Shown here: positions 45,955-57,109 of the stretch, one piece after another | Layout of the letters: every line of letters begins with the position of its first letter | Numbering within the stretch: position 1 is the stretch's first letter | NCBI GenBank assembly: GCA_001465935.1 | Contig: LNKV01000024.1 | Span: 310,001 to 374,000 of the forward strand | Reading direction: 5' to 3' | Length of the DNA: 64,000 nt | Source of the DNA: Clarireedia homoeocarpa | Taxonomy: Eukaryota > Ascomycota > Leotiomycetes > Helotiales > Rutstroemiaceae | Translations under genes and position numbers: made by a program | The notes under the pieces: model-generated | The model's input: only the letters and a program-made list of their open reading frames with translations | Database searches by the model: none | What the model was told of the DNA's origin: nothing

Positions 45955-47437
45955 ATGGATTTTGGGATTCTGTGAGTATACATTGGGCTCGAGAGATGCA
46001 TGTTTTGATGCATCATTTGGACGTCTATGAGTTGTATCATTTCGACGAACATATTTATGCGTGGGGTATATACATATATAAAAATAGTTATTAGATTGAT
46101 GATTAGATAATGAGATACTATTAGCTTTCTGAAGCCTAGGGGTAGTATCATGCTTAGTGCTGGACACAACTTTGACATCTTCGTTATTTTGATAGATCTG
46201 AAGGACGCCGTCGACGACTTTACCTTCGTACTTTGCTTGGAATACTCGGACCTAGATTGCTATCTTCAAACTTCCGACGAATCCAAGAGAAGAGATCAAC
46301 CACACCACTGGATAAATATGAGCAACCGTCAAGGATGCTGGATCACAGTCAGATTCAGAGAATTAGCTCGGTTTCTATCACCGCTCAACTAAACGCATCT
46401 CCACGGACAAAAATGGCTCATTAATCGAGAACGAGGATTCTGCAATTACATCGACCAAGGAGATTGTAAGTTCACTTGCATTATGTGGAAAGGCATGGTG
46501 AAGTACTCGATAGAGCCACATCACACTCCTGGCATGGTTAAATAACTTGAATCTTACACTCCGAGTGTCAAAAGTAGCCCGGGATTTCAGAATGGCCGAG
46601 GGCACAACAGCTTCAATGATTGAAAAAGCCCCTACCGAATATTTGGAAACCAACAGGATGCTATGCTATCAGTGATATGTGGTGGAAGAACGAAGTAGCT
46701 CAACTGATTCAGTGAATTCCTCGAGCTGTTTGGGTGAGGTTGTCTATGGTCTGCACACATGAGAATAGAATACTTCTTTACCTTGCCGAGAGAATCCATC
46801 CCTTGTTGGTAAAGACTCACTGACTATCCCTTGGAGAGTGTTCTCGCGTGAGGCATCTAATACTCTCAGAAGTGTAGTTCCCAATCGTTCCCCAGTCATA
46901 TGTACCCATAGTTCTACTTCTTGTTATTAGCCCATGTATCTTAACTGTGAATCTTGTAAAAATCTTCATGTACGCCCAGTCAGCCACTGAATTTAACATT
47001 ATACACATGACGAGGCTTCTGGGTGTCTTGATTTATCACTTCGGTAACAGACCACAGTGAATAGTTCCTGTGGAAACTTCTGGGAAACAACAACCAAGTA
47101 TAGGTTAAAGCACAACATTCAATGGGTGAACAGTCCTGCTATGCGACGATAAAAATGCCACGACATTCACTATACGGTATTCGAAACCTTCAATGCAGAG
47201 TAATCCAAAAGTTCAGTCATCTTTGGACTAAACAAAACCGACTGCCTACTCCTTTGTGATTTTGTTGACACACAGCAGCTGCATCAATATCAAACCTTTG
47301 AAACCATCTTTAGATCTGTTATCTTCTATGCTCCATTTGCCGTATACGCAAAGCTGTCGACCCATTTCCAGCAAGGAGGTTCGTCGTCTTCTGCGTGGCC
47401 TACACTCTCCTGAAAGCTAACTTGAGACAATCCAGGA
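45955..47437. other. Intergenic, 1.5 kb
   Basis: No gene can be supported. Minus-strand open frames at 46378-46653 (starting from a non-ATG codon) and 46817-47008 have protein-like composition but do not join through convincing splice sites and match no family; they may be relics. The last 100 bases should hold the promoter of the next small gene. Confidence 0.45.
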
Positions 47438-47950
47438 ATGGCCCCTACGAAAAAGATCATACATAAGTCTTCAGTGTCTCCAGTCAGTCGAGGAGACGAA
47501 AAGGATGTAGTATCCTCCACGGTATTCGAATCCAAAGACGACTGCGAAAAGCAAACTACAAAAGAAACTACAATAGAAGCAATGGATACTCCCGACAAGC
47601 CGCGCATAACCATTATTTATAGAGACAGCATCCTCCAAAGGAGACCTCAAACCACTTGCCAGTACATCATAAACAAAGCAGACAGCGAAACATGCGGAAA
47701 GCCTGTGAAGGATTCGGGGATGTGCGGATGGCATTTAAATCTTAGTCCGGACGGCATCGCTTGGCTGGTGGGTCCGGAAGGAAATCCATCGTCGACGAAA
47801 CATATGGACGCATCTGACTGGGAGTGGAGCGAGACTGCTGATAGATGGGTGAAGAAGAGATATCGTATAAGTGAAGTGGAGGATACGGGGGATAGTATGG
47901 ATGAGGAAGAAACTGTCGTTGTTCATGAGTCTGTGGATGAAGACATGTAA
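47438..47950 (+). CDS. Small hypothetical protein with Cys/His zinc-binding-like motif
   Basis: Single-exon frame of 170 residues from an ATG in the context AGGAATGGCC. The N-terminus is Lys/Ser/Glu-rich and probably disordered. Around residues 70-100 the chain reads TTCQYIINKADSETCGKPVK and then GMCGWHL, giving C-x10-C-x8-C-x2-H with a CGKPV turn. This pattern occurs in small eukaryotic zinc-binding modules of the CxxxxxxxCGKPVxxxxxCxxH type. The C-terminus is acidic (DSMDEEETVVVHESVDEDM). I do not know a characterised homologue. No signal peptide or membrane segment. Zinc binding is inference from the spacing only. Confidence 0.6.
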   Translation: MAPTKKIIHKSSVSPVSRGDEKDVVSSTVFESKDDCEKQTTKETTIEAMDTPDKPRITIIYRDSILQRRPQTTCQYIINKADSETCGKPVKDSGMCGWHLNLSPDGIAWLVGPEGNPSSTKHMDASDWEWSETADRWVKKRYRISEVEDTGDSMDEEETVVVHESVDEDM

Positions 47951-48414
47951 TGGAAGATACAAGAAGACAAGAATACATACCTCAGCCAGCCACATGCGGT
48001 AGACTGTCTGTTTAGGAGTGGCTCGAGTAACTCCCGGCAAAGCGATCTATAATGAAACAAGGCCAGCGACTAGACACAGCTTACATCATGGATTGGGATA
48101 GTAATGAGACATCTGTTGATACGAAGGAGCAATGCATCACCCACGCGCAAATGAATTTACTTTCTAGGAAACTTCCTGCAGCTGTGCGAGGTGCATAAGA
48201 ACAGCAAGAGAACAATAATGACGTGACCTGTGAATTGCTGCATCTCATCGTGAGCCCTGTAGAAAGTGACATTGGCTGTCCCTGTACCTCGAATATCCAA
48301 TTAATTGAAATTGACAGCAAGCCTTTCGAACCTATAGGAATGGCTCTACTTTACTCTATGCGTCTTTTCAAAAGTTATATCCGACTAACCGGCAAATTTC
48401 AACTTCTCATCGAC
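47951..48414. other. Intergenic, 0.46 kb
   Basis: No gene recognised; the frame of the next gene is open upstream of 48415, but the ATG at 48415 is the first that precedes clearly protein-like sequence. Confidence 0.4.
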
Positions 48415-49078
48415 ATGTCTTTTCCTGACACCAGCGCTCCACGACTACTACTGAAATTATTTACTGGCATCCTTCATCTCTTTGTTCGCCACTTGTTTCA
48501 TATCTGTTCTCCCGTATGTTCTCCGCTTGCTGTGCTGTTCAGTGTAACTGCGTAAGTATGAAAACTATAGGTATAAAAAGCGAGAAGCAGACATGGGGAA
48601 ATGGACAGCCTTCAAGTTCACCTTAACCGTGGTCTGTGGTTGGGCGAGAAAGTTGAGTCTCTCGAAAGTAGGAATACTATCCTCCATACTATCATCCACC
48701 ATGGAAGTCAACATCATGGTCAAACTCAACACTACCTCAATTCCCATATACGACTCCGTCGCACACTATGGTAGAAACTCACTTAACGTGCAGTTCTGGA
48801 TCGGCATCGCCATGTACGTCTACCTTTTTGTAACATTCTTCAGACTAGCTGGCAGAATTCCATTCCCGCCTGATGAAATTGTTCGGGTCGGGGCGAACGG
48901 AGAAATGCAAGTTGTAGAAGAAGATGTCCGCCGTAGAATGTTGAGAATTCTGGGCATCAATGATATTCAAGCAATCATGCTGATTATGTTCATTCCATAT
49001 AGCACGGTATGGATTGTAAAGTTGTTCCTAGTGTGGTATGTTCCTAGATTTCGGGCTGAGATTGGAGAGGAAGAGTGA
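48415..49078 (+). CDS. Hypothetical membrane protein, unusual splice region
   Basis: The 3' part from 48593 encodes FKFTLTVVCGWARKLSLSK, NSLNVQFWIGIAMYVYLFVTFFRLAG, IPFPPDEIVRVGANGE and IQAIMLIMFIPYSTVWIVKLFLVWYVPRF, two or three hydrophobic segments in about 160 residues. In-frame codons YKKREAD precede the ATG at 48593, so the true start is upstream. The only protein-like upstream frame begins at ATG 48415 (MSFPDTSAPRLLLKLF) and is in another phase. A GTAAGT at 48552 and a TATAG at 48566-48570 would join the two frames perfectly but leave an intron of only 19 nt. An alternative is 48495-48570 with a weak GTTTCA donor. Start and junction are uncertain. Family not recognised. Confidence 0.6.
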
Positions 49079-49483
49079 AAGGTGATCCTTTGAGGGGGTT
49101 GTTACTGATATGAAGATTCTCTCTTCACACAGATTGGTATCACATTGGTGGGAAACATTATGCTTGCAATTACTGGTTCTGTGGCTTATATGAGAAACTC
49201 AAATATCAACTACATCAGCTAGTCTTAACACTAACATCTCCCCTTATGCCCTCGGTTATACTCTCGCTTACATAACTTCATCAGTTCTACCGTAGACCAG
49301 CACATTTCGTCTACACACAAAATATATTGAACCTCTTCTTCATCAACTACCCAGTACTCGCTCAATCATTCAGAAAACATTCCATTCACCACCCAATCCT
49401 CAACCACAATATCCAAACACCAATCCAAGAACCAAAAGTACCAAGTCGAACACCCGGTTCTGAGCAACACCATCCCAACCATC
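49079..49483. other. Intergenic, 0.4 kb
   Basis: No additional gene seen; likely 3' and 5' untranslated regions of the flanking small plus-strand genes. Confidence 0.4.
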
Positions 49484-49795
49484 ATGTCTGCCATCAGCTT
49501 GCCGAGACAAACCACCGCATTCCTTACCCTCGCTACCACCGGAGTCTTCATATTCCTTCCACCTACTTTCTTCACCAAAACTTTGTTTCTCATCGCTGTC
49601 ACAACAATCGCTGCGATTCATCGCCATAGAACCAAGAGACAGGCACAGGCACGCCAGGTGGAGAATTCCGTCTCGGGTGCAGAACGCAGGACAAGAAGAA
49701 AACCGAGTGAGAAGCAGCTTGCGCAGATTAGACATCAGTTGTTCGGGCAGAAGGGTTGGGAGAAGAAGGCTGAGTTGCCGATGTTGGATCACTGA
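49484..49795 (+). CDS. Small hypothetical membrane protein
   Basis: Single-exon frame of 103 residues starting at ATG in the context CCATCATGTC. Residues about 10-45 form two closely spaced hydrophobic segments (TTAFLTLATTGVFIFLPPTF and TLFLIAVTTIAAI), followed by a basic tail (HRHRTKRQAQARQ, ERRTRRKPSEKQ) ending in LPMLDH. A one- or two-helix organelle or ER membrane protein is plausible. I recognise no family, and the gene is supported only by composition and start context. Confidence 0.5.
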   Translation: MSAISLPRQTTAFLTLATTGVFIFLPPTFFTKTLFLIAVTTIAAIHRHRTKRQAQARQVENSVSGAERRTRRKPSEKQLAQIRHQLFGQKGWEKKAELPMLDH

Positions 49796-49959
49796 TCGCT
49801 AATATCAAGATGGCCATGGCGAGGATGTCTCGGAGAAGGAGGATGTGGGCGGTGACTTTTGACGGTTAGTTCAAGTAGTTTGTAGTGTTCCCTAGGCGGG
49901 AGCTGAGAATCAAGAGAAGACTAGTGATCTGTGCTTTGGCATTGTATGGGATAGCAATG

Positions 49960-49996
<37 letters not shown>

Positions 49997-50499
49997 GAAA
50001 ATGTATCACTTATCGACGTGCGTGAGTCTGTGAGTTGAAAATTTACACACATGACTTTGGTTCTCTGCTCAACCGCACTGCCATACATTGAAGTTGCTGT
50101 TATGAATGTGTGTGTTCATGTTTAAAGATGTTGGCACACCGTGCAGAAGATGCTTGGTCGAATGACGCAGACGTTAACCCTTTGCAGCGAAGAAACGAGG
50201 TGTCTTCTCCACGATAAGTAGAGCATGCATTGCTTCCACGGGAGAGAGTTGGGGGGGTTTGTATAATTGCGATGTCATTCATACATATAAGTACATCGTT
50301 TGTACTAAAGGCCTTACCTCTATGATTCTTAGTTCACACAATCCGAATCATTGATGTTGTCCAAGGGGCAGTCTCATGTTTTGAGGTTGTTAACTTGAGC
50401 CTCTCCTTGCATTCGTATAATAAACTGCGTCCAGCGCATACATACATCTCATTCCAGCTACCAGACCACTGCTCCCATATCTGATCCCATCCGCATGAC
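49796..50499. other. Convergent intergenic region with poly-T tract
   Basis: No gene seen. A T30 run lies at 49966-49995. Confidence 0.5.
49966..49995. repeat. T30 homopolymer
   Basis: Thirty uninterrupted T on the plus strand, downstream of the small membrane protein gene. It could be a poly-A trace of a retroposed sequence on the minus strand, but no retroelement sequence is recognisable beside it; slippage growth is simpler. Confidence 0.95.
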
Positions 50500-51607
50500 T
50501 CAAGTCTCTGCACACTCAACAACGCTAACTACCGCTCTACTCATCTCAACTTGCTTTGCCATCGAATTATGAGCGCCAAAGCTTTCTGTCTCCACCCTCC
50601 TCATCACTTTCTCAACAGCTATATCCTCTTTCTTCGCCTCCCTATTCTTCCCTACCAACTTCTCCGCCATTACCCCCTTTTCTTCATGAACCCTCCCTTC
50701 CACCTTCTTCCCTTCTTTCCCCACTTCGATTTCCTTCCCCGAATTACCACTACCCAACCCCTCCCCCTCACCAGCCCTCAAGATCCCCAACAACTTCGCC
50801 ACCAACTTCTTGACTCCTCTTCCCCTTCTCCTATCTCGTCCCTCTACACCCACTCCCCTGTTTCTCTTTCCCCATTCCACAAAAGCTCCTAGAAGCGCAA
50901 AAGCACACTGAACATATTCTTCTCTCGGCGCTTTAGAAACCTCTTTCTCCTTCATCTCCTCCGTCTTTTTATCCTCCTCCTGCCCCTTAACCTCTCGTTC
51001 AGGTTCCTTCATAACCCATTTCCCATCCTTCGTCTTCATCCACTCACATTCACTGTCACATTCTCCACTCTGTCTTTCTTCCTCTCCTCCCTTCTTCTCA
51101 ATTACTGCCTTCCCCTCCCCAATCATCTCCTTCCTCTTATCAGCCCCTGACTCCAAAATCCCCACCAACCAACTTCCCAATCCTTCCCAACACACTTCAA
51201 ATTCCTCCATGCTCATCTCGTCAAGCACAAATCTTCTCACTTCTCGAGAGATATATATTCCATTTCGTACATTCACATGACTGAGTAATTGCAGATCCAG
51301 GAGATCGTCTAGGTTGAGGATGAATCTATTCCAAGTTACCTTGTTAGCAGAACATTCACAAGCAAGGAGAATGAAATACATACGAATCTTCATCGTAGTA
51401 ATCATCCTCAGCTGAAGTAGAAGCAGCAGCAGCACCTCTCAAAACACCGTAACTTACGACTCCAGAGCCTTCTGAAGCGAGTAGTGAGATTAGCGCAAGT
51501 AGTTTGTAGGTTGATTGGTCGAGTGAGAGTTTGAGGAGATGGATGGCCTGGATGATAGGGTTTGTGCTTGCAAGCGGGGTGGACGGAGCTGAGGGGGTGA
51601 GAAACAT
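50500..51607 (-). CDS. Hypothetical charged protein
   Basis: Two exons, 51607-51384 and 51325-50500, with a 58-nt intron (GTATGT/AATAG), give 349 residues. Exon 1 contains TNPIIQAIHLLKLSLDQSTYKLLALISLLASEG, probably amphipathic helices, and DDYYDEDS. Exon 2 continues FILNLDDLLDLQLLSHVNVRNG and VRRFVLDEMSMEEFEVCWEGL, then a very charged Lys/Glu/Gly region to the end with EGRDRRRGRGVKKLVAKLL. The first third looks like a folded helical domain, the rest disordered and possibly nuclear (basic patches). No family recognised. Splicing is supported by restoring one frame across the junction. Confidence 0.7.
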
Positions 51608-53159
51608 TGTGTATTGTAGTGTAGTGGCTGACGTGGTGTGAATAGAAGAGAGGTGAGTTGTGGAGGAGAGTTAATTGGGAACCCGAGATTTGTTCTTAGA
51701 AGTGAGGATGCAATTGAAGATTGAAAGAGAGATTGAGACAGCAACTGTAAATGAGTGATGAGTGATCGAATGATCGTCTTCAAGTAAATCAGTGGTTAAG
51801 GAAAGTGACACAACTTGTTCGGTCAACGAACCTGTTAGAAGACTCCTTTGAGTGACTAAAACAAACAAAGCTATACGAGTAATAAGACTCGAAGATAAAT
51901 GAGTGCAAGAAAAAATAAACGAATGCTGTTGAAACGGAGAGATGAGATACCGGAAAACAAGAAAGGAGGGAGAAATGATTAAAAAAGAAGGCGGCGTTGA
52001 ACAAACAAACATATACTCCTACTACTCCTCTCACCGCAAACACAAATACAAACAAATCTGCCTCACATCCTTATCCTCACAGTAATCCCACATCCTCATT
52101 CCGATCCTCAGGCCAACCGCCCGACCACAAGCAAGAGCCCAACACAACACCGCGCGCTCACTATATATACATTAATCTCTCCAAATCCACACAGCAAACG
52201 CAAACTCGAGAGAAATGAAAAAGGGTCGATTTCTCGGTCTGGCGATCCGTGGCTAAGGCGCCAAATCTCAGATCCGTAGTCCTGGATACTGGGCCTGCGG
52301 CTGCGATGTGTATTATAAGACTTATTTACGTTATCCAGTAACGCAGCTAAAAATCAAGGCACAGGGGAGCAATTTTCTTGACTACTCCCGTGTAATAAAG
52401 GAATGAGGTATTGAGATATGGATAGGCAAGCGTAAGTGAGTAATGTTTGGTTGGGTGATTGATTTTGAATTGATTGTGTTCGCTCGTTCGTTCGTTCGTT
52501 GGTTGGCTGGTTGGTGGATCAATGCCGGGATCGCCCAGTATTCCCTCCCTCTGCATGGCCACCTCCTTTCGCTTATCTCAATGACCAACTATCACAGCAC
52601 AGCGCCTAGTGCATATCAAAGCATAAGAGTGTAAAGAATGGCGACAAGAAGATACTACAGCAAATAGGATAATACAGACACGAATAAGCCAGGAAGATTT
52701 CTTAGTCATACCAGTAATTATATTCATATCCATTCGACCAATTTCATCTCAGCTCACATCTCCTCAATACAAAAAGTGCATCCACACAATCCCGTATCTA
52801 TCATGAAGCAATGGATCTGTCCATCTATGCAAGTATGCATCTCTCAACACCAGACGCCAATTCCACAGCGCAGACAAGACAATTGTAAAAAGAAACAGCC
52901 CGTTGCAACGGCAACCATGATTGAGTCTTTGGCTCATTCATCTCATCTCTTGTCCCAGTGGTTTAAGAGCAGAAAATTTCAACGCCATTACCATTCCCCA
53001 CCCAATGCAGCAACATGTGAAGGACAAATGTGAAACGAACAATAACAAAAGTAAAGTAAACACAAGAATCTTAATGTCAGCCCAATGTAAACACTCTCAT
53101 CACTCATCCGCACGTCAATGCATAATCATACAATCCTTCTCCCCTTACAGCGAACACAT
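51608..53159. other. Intergenic, 1.55 kb
   Basis: Upstream region of the minus-strand charged protein and 3' region of the kinesin gene (also minus). Low-complexity tracts include TCGTTCGTTCGTTGGTTGGCTGG at 52483-52511. Open frames here have no family features. Confidence 0.5.
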
Positions 53160-56100
53160 CTATCTCCACCCTCCTTTCCCCGCAACACTCATAACCGTCT
53201 CCCTAGGCTTCGGTGCACTTCCCACCGACCCCATACCCGTTGCCGCCACCCCAGTTAATCTAATCGCCGAACTGCCTAGCGACCCACTAACGCTTCTGCC
53301 CGTATCAATAGTCGTCCGTCTCGAGTGCCCATGCCCATGACCATGTTTAATGATCGGCGCCGTTCTTGGACTCAAGACATTACTCTGAAAGCCCGACTCC
53401 TTCTCACTCCTAACCATCCTCCTCGCATGACTGGCCGTAAATAGAGTATTTTCACTCGGCGGCGATGCAGCAAGTTGAGCCGCGGTCGGGCTCCTGGTTC
53501 TGCGTTGACGGGGCAAAACATCCGAAGCAGAATGGGAATGGGATGAACGGGAAGAGAGGGAACCGGAACGTTTGAGAGCTTGGCCTATCCTGACCCCATC
53601 GGAACGATCGACTTTGAAATTCTCGGTTTCCGAGGCAGAATTATTGCCGCTGTCATTGGCTGCATCATCGGTAAACTCGCGGAACGGGGATCTGTTTGCG
53701 CCATTGTTAATGGTTCGTAATGGGGAGTTTTCATTATCAGATGAGGAAAGATTGGTGATCGTTGGTGGTGGTGGTGATCCTACCGATTTTTTTGATAGGA
53801 ATCCAGCCTGGAACCGACTATTCTTCGGTTTGATATCCAGCGATGATTGTGGGGCCATAGGAATCGGGGACGATCCAGGTGAGGTAGTAGAGACATCGCC
53901 GAGGTAAGAGGGTAGAGGTGGTAGGATAACGTTTTCTTCAACAATTGAGATATCCGGTGTCGAGTTAAATTTCTGTGGGGTCTTCTCAAACTCAGCCAGG
54001 GCACCAGCATCATCATCATCTCTCCATCTGACACTGCGCTTTGAAGTCTTCTTGGGTGTCAGGTGAAGACCCTTCTTTACTGTATTTACCTTTCGACGTC
54101 TCGGTGAGGCTTTAATAGGAGATGGAATCGAAAGCGGGACTGGTAAGCTCGGCGTCAGTTTTGGTGCGGGAATTGAGTCGATGTCAATGTCGATTTGCTT
54201 CTTCCGCTTGGGTGTACCACGCTTGGTTGGGGCAAACTTCTCGGCAATGTTCAGTGACCCATCTGGTTTGATGACCTGTGCTGCGGTAGTTGAGCAAGTC
54301 TGTAAAAGTTTGGAAAGAACGTTCTTGGCATGTTGAACTGCATCCTCTTCAGTCATACCAAGAATGTCATTCAAGGAAGATATGATTTCAAATTGGGCAG
54401 AAAGCAGCACTTGCAAAACGCCCGCATCGGCACCTTTCTCCTGATCCAAGACATCTCTGTACGCATCTCTCGCAGCATTGGCCTTTAGAAGTTCCGCTTC
54501 CCGATTCAAGCAAGTAATATCGGCACTGTCGTCACATCCGTCTATGTCAATGATCTGTCGAATACTATTCTGTAAGGCTGAGTCAATTGCACGCTCCCAA
54601 TTGATTTTGTGCATTCTTTGATGATAATGTTGTCGGCTGTTTTCCAGCTCCAAAAGAATGCCCTGGGCTGTCTTTCGCATAGCTGCCAAGCTAGGGGGCA
54701 TCTCTTCATCTTCTCGAGAATCACAAACACCGTCGAAAGCCGCGATCCAGGAGGATAAAATGCTGATTCTTCGTTTGATCTGTTGTAATTTCTTCATCTG
54801 ATTAAGTTTCTCCAGTCGCTCTGGGGCCGAGTTTTCAAAAGCCGCTCGGATGCGAGCTACACCTTCGCGAGCAATACCATCTTTCTTCTCGTTCTGTTTC
54901 CTAAACTTAGCGAAGGCAATATTCTCTGCATCCTTCTGCTGTGCTTTGAGTTCGTTAATCATCGCCATCTGCTCATCAATCTTCACCAAGAAATCTTTGA
55001 CGTGTCTATTGACATTGAAGACGTTTCGTGTGACCTTGGTTTGAATGTTCTTCGCTCGATTCGCGTATCTTAAGGTATTTTGTGTTTCATCAAAATGAGC
55101 GCTCGACGGACTGACACAAACAATCATGACGGTCCGGCAGTTTCCTCCCAAAGAAAACTTTAACAGTCTGGTAAGTTTTGAGTTTCTGTACGGTACGTGG
55201 TTCTTCTTTCGGGGATCGCAAAGGGCATTGATACAGCTTCCCAGCGCAAGAAGGGATTTGTTGATATTAGCACCTTCAATCAAACGCTCTCCTCGATTTT
55301 TTGTAGCACTCGCACGTTCGCTTCCTGCCAAATCGATGATACTGAGTGTTGCCATAGTGTGTGGTTCGTTGACTGCAGCGTTTCTATCCTTTTGGGCAAC
55401 ATTGATCTGAAGAACAGCGTGAGACCGAGAGGACGTCGCGTTAGCTGCCGTTGGTGAAATTGTGCGGTATTCATTTCCCTTCACAATCATATCCATCACT
55501 TCTTGTACATCCTGTGGCCGATGACTCGAAAGCCCTGCAACTGATACGGCTTGATTGGCGTCCTCTCGTAACATCAGCCCTTGCTTGCTTCCATCCGGAA
55601 CCAGTAGATCTCGAATCGTCTCGTTATAAATTTCTAGATATGACAAGGTAATCTCCGTATGTTTTTCCTCCGACCTTTCACTAATCTTCTCGAAGAGTTC
55701 TTGCATTGTCAAGAAAATAATTCCCGGTTGCTGAGCCGTTCCTGTAATCGTATGTGTTTTACCGCAACCAGTAGCACCGTACGCAAATACTGTGGCATTG
55801 TACCCATCTAGTACGCTATCCAGGAGCCCTCTCGTAGTCGCCTCGTAAACATCGCTTTGTGTAGTATTTTCATCAAACACTCGATCGAATGCAAATGTTT
55901 GGTCCTTGACTCGTTTGCCCATATTTGAAACCACAGTTTTCGAGAATCTAGTAACCGGACTATCCTCTGGAGGGTCGAAAACGCTGCTATTGTTAGCACT
56001 TGAACTGTGACAGTTGATAAACTACCTACAGGCACCTATCATCGACCACTTTAATAACAGATCGTATTCCCTTCCCACCCAATTTCGGTGTGGGGGGAGC

Positions 56101-56331
56101 TGCTAAAGATCCCTCGCCCAAAAATAATGTGCCATCGTCGGATTTTGTGCTATAAAATTATTTAGTACAAGTCGGTGTGGAGCTCGAACGAACGAGTGGT
56201 ACAAACATTTGAGCAGCTTCTCGAATAGTAAAAGGTCGAACACGAACTACGAAAGATCAGCAGGCTTCCTTATAGATATTCACCTAGATTCCCATACCAG
56301 TGACCGAGATTGAAGATGCGTCCGACGCCAT
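53160..56331 (-). CDS. KIP3: Kinesin-8 motor (Kip3 type)
   Basis: Four exons, 56331-56298, 56246-56207, 56149-56030 and 55983-53160, give 1005 residues. The motor domain spans about residues 8-410: SISVTVRVRPFT spans exon 1-2, the P-loop GATGCGKT is at 134-141, and switch I (NATSSRSHAVLQI), switch II (LSIIDLAGSERAS) and the microtubule-binding loop (PYRNSKLTRLLKFSLGG) follow. The neck and a coiled-coil segment (EQMAMINELKAQQKDAEN) come next, then a helical region and a long Ser/Pro-rich basic tail with KRGTPKRKKQ. An RSVIKVVDDRCLVFDPPE stretch after a long loop 2-like insert is typical of kinesin-8. These motors walk to plus ends and depolymerise microtubules, controlling spindle length and nuclear position. 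Exon 1-3 borders were set by phase; the GTTTGT and GTAGGT donors are non-ideal. Confidence 0.93.
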
Positions 56332-57109
56332 CTTGTGGGTCGAAATCGTGCTGTTTCTGAAAACTCGTTCTCCACAACTCGAAGTAAACAGATTAATCAC
56401 CGTCCTTAGAATTAAAATCAAAATAGAAAGCTCGGAGGCAAATAAAAGAACCTGTGGTTAAAAAGCAGAACAATATTGCTGGGTGAGTTTTGCAAAAACA
56501 GAAAGTAAAAGAATGAGGGTATCGTGAGGTTTGTTGTCGTGTTCGAGTCTGCGGTGTTCGTTGTTCTCGAAGGTCCCCCCCTAGTAAAGTTTTGAAGCGA
56601 ATAGAAGGAAAACACCGCTAGCGGTTGGCCCACCAACAGCTTTCTATAAGTAGTTTAGCGTACACCCCTAGCCCATAGCCTTATGCAGGGCTGGTTCGCA
56701 TGTACTGACAAGCCGAAAAGGGTCAAAAGTGTACACGGGTGTTCCCTCGATATCAACTTTTCATCCGAACAAGTCACATGCCATAGAGTTCCGATACCTG
56801 TATGCGCATATGCACGAAAACCCCTCTCCTACTTCGTCTCACGTTATCATCAATACATGAGTACGAAATCATGATCATTTTTATCATATTACATGAACTT
56901 GGTATGGTATCTCTGGGTGTCCTTTCGTGTAAAAGCAACCATCAAAAGCAAGACGTACAGATCCTATATGTTGAACTCCAACATCGCCGAGGATCTCCAA
57001 AAGTAATCCCCATTCCATTTTCGCCAACCTAAATGCATTTCATGTCCCATATCCACATACGCCTCACTTATAACCACATTACACCCCATTTTCACCTATC
57101 ATCATAGCC
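56332..57109. other. Intergenic, 0.8 kb
   Basis: Upstream region of kinesin (minus) and 3' region of the Zn2Cys6 regulator (minus). No gene seen. Confidence 0.5.

Noticed and set aside
49966..49995. Retroelement poly-A tail on the minus strand
   Set aside because: No reverse-transcriptase, SINE-like box or target-site duplication is visible next to the T30 run.
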